From Parapristionchus giblindavisi (taxonomy: Eukaryota; Nematoda; Chromadorea; Rhabditida; Diplogasteridae), in NCBI GenBank assembly GCA_943737045.1, contig CALSFV010000261.1, positions 310,001 to 374,000 on the forward strand: a DNA stretch of 64,000 nucleotides, given 5' to 3'. Made by a program: the position numbers and the translations under genes. Below are positions 58,834-64,000 of the stretch, piece by piece. The notes under the pieces are model-generated. The model was not told the DNA's origin, searched no databases, and saw nothing but the letters and a program-made list of their open reading frames with translations. How positions within the stretch are numbered: position 1 is the stretch's first letter; the number at the start of each line of letters is the position of its first letter.

Positions 58834-58903
58834 CGGCAATAGGGTTCGAACCCGCGACGTTGCGCTTACTAGACAGCGCCTTTACCACTACACCAAGGGA
58901 TGC
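58834..58903 (-). ncRNA. tRNA-derived relic
   Basis: The minus strand reads GCATCCCTTGGTGTAGTGG, TAAAGGCGCTGTCTAGTAAG, CGC and then GCGGGTTCGAACCC. A box, an anticodon-like stem (GCGCT/AGCGC) and B box are present. The anticodon loop has 8 bases and the acceptor ends do not pair, so this is a tRNA pseudogene or SINE head. Confidence 0.5.
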
Positions 58904-59198
58904 ACGAATGGATGTTCTAATATCTTGCATATCATTTAGCCCTTGAATAGCCGATATGTTATGTATTTGCATAGACATTCGAGGGCCTCCATCTTTAAGT
59001 CAGATCGACCCACCATATAAGGCTCCCCTTTTTTATGCAAAAAATAACGATTTTTCTAAATCGATATACAATATTTTTAAAAAATGATGTCTAACGGCCA
59101 CCATTAAACGAGTGATTAGTCAGAATAGACTAGCGGCAGTTCATCTATTAAGTAAATTATACATCTCAAAGCAATCGATCAATAAATAATCAGCTTAC

Positions 59199-59335
59199 AT
59201 TATTCGTCATAGCTCCCGCGTCTCCGAACGGATCGGCTGCCGAGGTCGACGTCGTTGAAGATGACGTCATCGAGAAGGGATCAAAGAGCAGCGTAGATGC
59301 TGCAGGCTTATTAGAGTGTGCAGTAGGAACGGCAA
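59199..59335 (-). pseudogene. Auxilin/GAK-like double-DPF exon
   Basis: After TTTACAG the 137 bases read VAVPTAHSNKPAAST, LLFDPFSMTSSSTTST, SAADPFGDAGAMTNN, ending AAT/GTAAGC. Two DPF motifs in a Ser/Thr/Ala-rich linker are typical of clathrin accessory proteins that bind the AP-2 alpha appendage. It lies on the same strand as the linker exons at 57.0 and 56.8 kb and the exon C copy at 63.5 kb, in protein order. The frame is open. Confidence 0.6.
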
Positions 59336-59373
59336 CTGTAAAAATCTTTGTGACCCTAAGGACATAAGTTAAG

Positions 59374-59860
59374 TCTTAAAGGCAGCTGGCATCCAAAAAT
59401 TTCGATTCGAAATAGTTAAAATAGTTAATCTCATGTTGATAAGCTCAAAGAACTATTCAGAAATATGTATTTGAAAGTTTGAAAAGACGATCTGGTAAGA
59501 AGTTGGATTACTGTAGCCTGCTCCACACCACGGGCGAGGTTTCCGAACTACAGTATGCTAACTCCATCGAAAAGCTCAAAATAGCCCTTTATTGAGTTTT
59601 ATTCTTCATAATTCCCCACTGCGGATAGAATTATCATAAAAATATTCAATTTCAAGTTGTACCCAAAGAGTTGGTGTGACAATTAGGAAAAGGCTCCCGC
59701 TATCTGGAGCAGACTGTAGTTTTCAAACTGCGCCGTTCTCCTTACCAGAGAATTCATATGATATAAGATGTATATATTTCGAAACAGAATTTCAAGCTCT
59801 TTTATATGAGATGAACTTGTTTTTCGTTTCCCGGTCCCTTTAAGTATTTAGGGTCACAAA
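59374..59860. repeat. Duplicated intron segment, version without the foldback element
   Basis: Matches 60674-61063 plus 63404-63483 (AAAGGCAGCTGGCATCC, GCTCCCGCTATCTGGAGCAG, GTATATATTTCGAAACAGAA). The uninterrupted site GATATAAGATG is at 59760-59770. Confidence 0.88.
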
Positions 59861-60139
59861 GTCTCCAAGCACTCAATGGAGTTGAAAAGCCATGAAAATG
59901 TATACAAAAAATGTAAATAGTCTTTTTTTCGTAAGAGTAATTATGCTCTATTCAAAAGCTGCAAAAAGAAAAGAAAAGAAAAACAGTGATAACTCTCCAC
60001 CATAGGTAGTTTGACTGGGTGGTTATGAAGACAACATAGCTTACAAATGGCAAAACAGAAACCGAAGAAGTTCAAAGAAGTTTAAGGAGGGCACAAAAAT
60101 TTTTTAAATTTCATCTACACTTCATTTTTACAGGGGCCA

Positions 60140-60480
60140 TTCCACAATTTTTGAAAACCCTAATATTACACCCCCATGTCGGCGCCCATATATTATAGCA
60201 ATAATAATAGAAATAATCATTTCTATTATCATTTCCATAAAATTAAAATATTTTCAATAAGTACATTAATGTTCACTATAATCCATCGACTATGAGCACG
60301 ATAATTAGAGAAAACAAAAAGAAAATAAAGAGGACTAACCACGTGACCTATTCTGATATACCGTATCCCCACCATGCACCACCTTCCGTATACCGTATAC
60401 TACCATATCATCGATATCTCCTGAAGAGCTGCCGTTTTAGCCGATGGAGCTTTCGAGAGCTTCACTTTTAGATTCTACTC
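60140..60480 (-). pseudogene. GAK-like intron with collapsed exon D
   Basis: 60185-60345 resembles 30185-30310 and 30475-30530. 60360-60480 matches the exon D surroundings (GGAGCTTTCGAGAGCTTCAC, CCGTATACTACCATA), but the exon body between GATATCG and the downstream intron is gone: only about 10 exon bases remain near 60412-60424. Confidence 0.65.
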
Positions 60481-60673
60481 AATAGAAAAGATTATTACTT
60501 TATGTTCTAAGTAAAGTAATATACTGCGATAGCGTGCGAAACATCCATTATTTTTAGATAAAACACATAGTTCTAGTAATTCGTGTATATTCCTCTTCCC
60601 TTCATCTATTTTTACATTGCAAATAGTTTTCATCTTTATTTGCTTGTTCATTTTCTCAATAATCACATATAAT

Positions 60674-61063
60674 TAAAGGCAGCTGGCATCCAAAAATTTC
60701 GATTCGAAATAGTTAAAATAGTTGATCTCATGTTGATAAGCTCAAAGAACTATTCAGAAATATGTATTTGAGTTTGAAAAGACGCTCTGGTAAGAAGTTG
60801 GATTACTGTAGCCTGCTCCACACCACTGGCGAGGTTTCCGAACTACAGTATGCTAACTCCATGGAAAAGCTCAAAATAGCCCATTATCGAGTTTTAATCT
60901 TCATAATTCCTCACTGCGGATAAAATTATCATCAAACTATTCAATTTCAAGTCGTATCCAAAGAGTTGGTGTGGCAAATTAGGAAAAGGCTCCCGCTATC
61001 TGGAGCAGACTGTAGTTTTTTTAACTGCGCCGTCCTCCTTACCAGAGAATTCTTATGATATAA
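60674..61063. repeat. Duplicated intron segment, left of foldback copy 2
   Basis: Second version of 59374-59766, continuing at 63404-63483 beyond the foldback element. Confidence 0.88.
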
Positions 61064-63399
61064 GAGAGGAATCGCCAGAGGTTCGACCACCCCCCGGCGG
61101 TAGAAATTTCGACCCCCTGAAAATTTCAGATTAAGTACTTTGAACGATGCTCTATCGAACTGCGTTGGCCGAATTTGCATATCTGCTCTTATTTTCGAGT
61201 AGCGGTCGGTCAAAGTTGGCTGGTACGGTATTTTTGGCTCGAGTGTGCGTCAGAAAAATGATCATAACTCCGTTCAAAATAATGATAGAATTTTTTTCAA
61301 AAAAAGGATCGAGAGAGGAGAATTTGGGCAACATTTCCCAGTTGATGACGTCATTTGTCGACCATGCGCCGGTGCGGGGTTTTATGAAAAAGTGACGTAA
61401 CTTTCCTAATCGGAAAAAGTGCACTTTTCTTCTATGCGCGTTTTGTTGCACCCATATGTGTCTAAAAATGACCCAAGTTTCGGAGGATTTGAGAAATGCA
61501 AAAAAAAAGCGTTGATTTTAGTGACGCGACCTCGGACCTGTCATAGGAAAGAACGGCTTATTCCTTTATCAAGAAACAGCAAAGGAGCTTAAATGACTCA
61601 AAAACATCCGAAAAAAGCATTACGATCTCAAAATACCCATATATGACAGTTATTTGAAACACAAAATCACCTAGTTCCGAAAAATTTGAAAAAAACCATA
61701 TTTTGCTTTTCCACGTGGAAAAAAACGTCTCAGTAATGTTAATTAATCATTATAATATTTCTTATAATGTTTTTGAACATTTATGTTTTTGGAAGTGAAG
61801 GCCTACCTGCTCTTAGAGCCGAGATATCCGCCATCGAGATCACATGCGCGCGCCCCAACTCCGCGCGACTGCTCATCCGCTCTCTCACTCCCACACGCTC
61901 TTTCGTGAACAGACAGGGAGAGAAAAAAAGGAGAAGGGAGACTAACATCTGGCAACTACGAAAAATGGAGATGTTAGAAAACTCTGAGCGAACAGAGTTG
62001 CATTTGAACAACAAAGAACGAGTGTGAGCCCCCTCCCCCCAAATCTTCCTCGCTCTCTCTCTCTTCAAGGAATGATGAAGTACAATGTCAAAACTAATGT
62101 TAGATAAGATACATTTATTAGAGAAATCAGTCACAATTGAAAACAATTAACATTGAAATAACATATTACAAACACATCGGTTGTATCATGTTACTATGTT
62201 ACTATTACTATTACTATTACTATGTTTAGTAAATCAATTGATCTCTCACCTTCCCCCCATCCCCATCCTCTTTTAATAATTTTATTCTTTCACATATTTT
62301 TTTGCACTCGAACACTTTGTACTTGTTGAAACACCCTCGCGATGTACGATAAATAAATAAATAAAATAAGCAAAATCATTCGAGGCGTCGAGGTAAAGAG
62401 GTACCGCTCTAAAAACACCGAGCGGGTTCGAACCCCGGTTCGATCCAAATGTTTTGCTGATTTTTACAGACACAGAAAACGTGTTCCAAGGTATTTTTTC
62501 GTGATAAGAATGATGAAACAAGTTGTTTTGAGTCATTCTGAGCTGGAAAACGTTCATTTTATGGCAACACATCTCTTCTCAAAAGGAGAGTTGGGGCGCG
62601 CGCGTGTGATCTCGATGGCGGATATCTCGGCTCTAAGAGCAGGTAGGCCTTAACTTCCAAAAACATAAATGTTCAAAAACATTATAAGAAATATTATAAT
62701 GATTAATTAACATTACTGAGACGTTTTTTCCACGTGGAAAAGCAAAATATGGTTTTTTTCAAATTTTTCGGAACTAGGTGATTTTGTGTTTCAAATAACT
62801 GTCATATATGGGTATTTTGAGATCGTAATGCTTTTTCGGATGTTTTTGAGTCATTTAAGCTCCTTTGCTGTTTCTTGATAAAGGAATAAGCCGTTCTTTC
62901 CTATGACAGGTCCGAGGTCGCGTCACTAAAATCAACGCTTTTTTTTTTGCATTTCTCAAATCCTCCGAAACTTGGGTCATTTTTAGACACATATGGGTGC
63001 AACAAAACGCGCATAGAAGAAAAGTGCACTTTTCCGATTAGGAAAGTTACGTCACTTTTTCATAAAACCGACCGCCCCGCACCGGCGCATGGTCGACAAA
63101 TTACGTCATCAACTGGGAAATGTTGCCCAAATTCTCCTCTCTCGATCCTTTTTTTGAAAAAAATTCTATCATTATTTTGAACGGAGTTATGATCATTTTT
63201 CTGACGCACACTCGAGCCAAAAATACCGTACCGGCCAACTTTGACCGACCGCTACTCGAAAATGAGAGCAGATATGCAAATTCGGCCAACGCAGTTCGAT
63301 AGAGCATCGTTCAAAGTACTTAGTCTGAAATTTTCAGGGGGTCGAAATTTCTACCGCCGCGGACCCTCCGAAACGGTCGATTTTCTCGCGATTCCTCTC
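61064..63399. mobile_element. GAGAGGAATCGC foldback element, copy 2 (2.34 kb)
   Basis: The left arm from 61064 and right arm ending 63399 are inverse copies beginning GAGAGGAATCGCCAGA. ATAA is duplicated at 61060-61063 and 63400-63403, and occurs once in the empty site at 59763-59766. The right arm is shorter, starting near 62588. The spacer (about 61863-62587) holds unrelated DNA and a tRNA-like B box near 62425. It is the same family as 48143-50309. Confidence 0.92.
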
Positions 63400-63501
63400 A
63401 TAAGATGTATATATTTCGAAACAGAATTTCAAGCTCTTTTATATGAGATCAACTTGTTTTTCGCTTCCCGGTCCCTTTAAGCATTTACACAATGAACAAA
63501 T

Positions 63502-63593
63502 CTGGATAGTCCAGGAAGGATCGGGGGCCTCCACCAGACGCGGGATGTCATGGCGGTTGTGCGGTGGATGAAGCAGAGAAGGCGAGTGTCACT
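63502..63593 (-). pseudogene. GAK-like exon C, minus-strand copy with lost donor
   Basis: After TTCCCAG the minus strand reads VTLAFSASSTAQPP then a segment like PASGGGPRSFLDYP. The donor GTTTGT of the other copies is ATTTGT here, so splicing at this border is probably lost. Confidence 0.72.
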
Positions 63594-64000
63594 CTGGGAA
63601 TAAATGTGTCGATGGATATTGATTAGGACTGCCCAAGAAATCATCAAAGGAATAGAAGCATCTCTTCGATAATGAAGAGGGATCGAAACACGAAAACGAC
63701 TTGGTGGAATCATACATTTTCATATCCTCATAATCGGCCAATTATATAAGGCTAATTTTTATGCGAACGTTAAATTTCAGTGAAAAAATTTTAAAAAAAT
63801 CGAAATTGACCCACTTTATAAAAAAACCATGAAAAGGCGCCGAACACAGAAGGGTAAAATCCATGTTCATGAGAAGATTTCAGTGATGATCCATAAGAAA
63901 AGTTCAAAGATCAACCTACAGTAACTCACAAACATGCAAACATATACACAATTTATTGTAAACAAACCGGAGTAGCAATACTCATGTGATCGATATATCA
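63594..64000 (-). other. GAK-like intron B-C, minus-strand copy
   Basis: Inverse of the sequence upstream of exon C elsewhere (AATGTGTCGATGGATATTGAT; CATTTTCATATCCTCATAAT). Near 63895-63930 AAAGATCAACCTACAGTA is the end of a minisatellite unit. The window stops inside this copy. Confidence 0.7.

Noticed and set aside
58834..58903. Functional tRNA gene
   Set aside because: Internal boxes are present but the acceptor stem does not pair and the anticodon loop has 8 bases.

Overview
This is metazoan genomic DNA, not a prokaryotic replicon. It has short spliced exons with GT/AG borders, non-LTR retrotransposons of the CR1-like and RTE-like types, Tc1/mariner, hAT-like and Harbinger-like DNA elements, a long satellite array and many microsatellites. 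The style (compact introns, and TACGGTAG/TACTGTAG-type motifs scattered through introns) suggests a nematode or similar small invertebrate; that is an inference. I see no intact host gene. Almost every recognisable host exon belongs to a broken, partial or rearranged copy.

Layout. 1-623: short AT-rich palindromic repeats. 674-23322: a satellite array of about 319-bp monomers, interrupted by two large terminal-inverted-repeat elements, E1 (10012-15333) and E2 (16618-23007). E1 and E2 share both ends, lie in opposite orientation and sit at the same base of the satellite monomer, but carry different spliced cargo: E1 a decayed 26S proteasome ATPase fragment (PSMC1/Rpt2), E2 a set of exon-like blocks I cannot identify. 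23323-26283: a near-perfect inverted repeat of about 3 kb containing an RTE 3' end and a cluster of 18-bp GC palindromes. 26.6-36.7 kb: MITEs and foldback elements, mariner fragments, a truncated RTE LINE, and two exons of an auxilin/GAK-like gene on the minus strand. 36768-40751: a foldback element with an 8-bp target duplication, itself interrupted by a 5'-truncated CR1-like LINE with a 754-codon open frame. 41-64 kb: scattered, repeatedly duplicated exons of an auxilin/cyclin-G-associated-kinase (GAK)-like gene on both strands, mixed with a dispersed minisatellite, two copies of a 2.2-2.3 kb foldback element, and other MITEs.

How the parts relate. The GAK-like exons cover the end of the kinase domain, the C2-like part of the PTEN/auxilin module and DPF-rich clathrin-adaptor segments, but are out of order and on both strands, so they are pieces of several duplicated copies. 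The minisatellite unit resembles the 3' end of one of these exons plus its splice donor and intron start. Several elements can be compared with empty sites inside this same window, which fixes their ends and target duplications. The most noteworthy system is the E1/E2 pair: long-TIR elements with a shared promoter-like 5' end, different spliced host-type cargo, and the same insertion position in a satellite.
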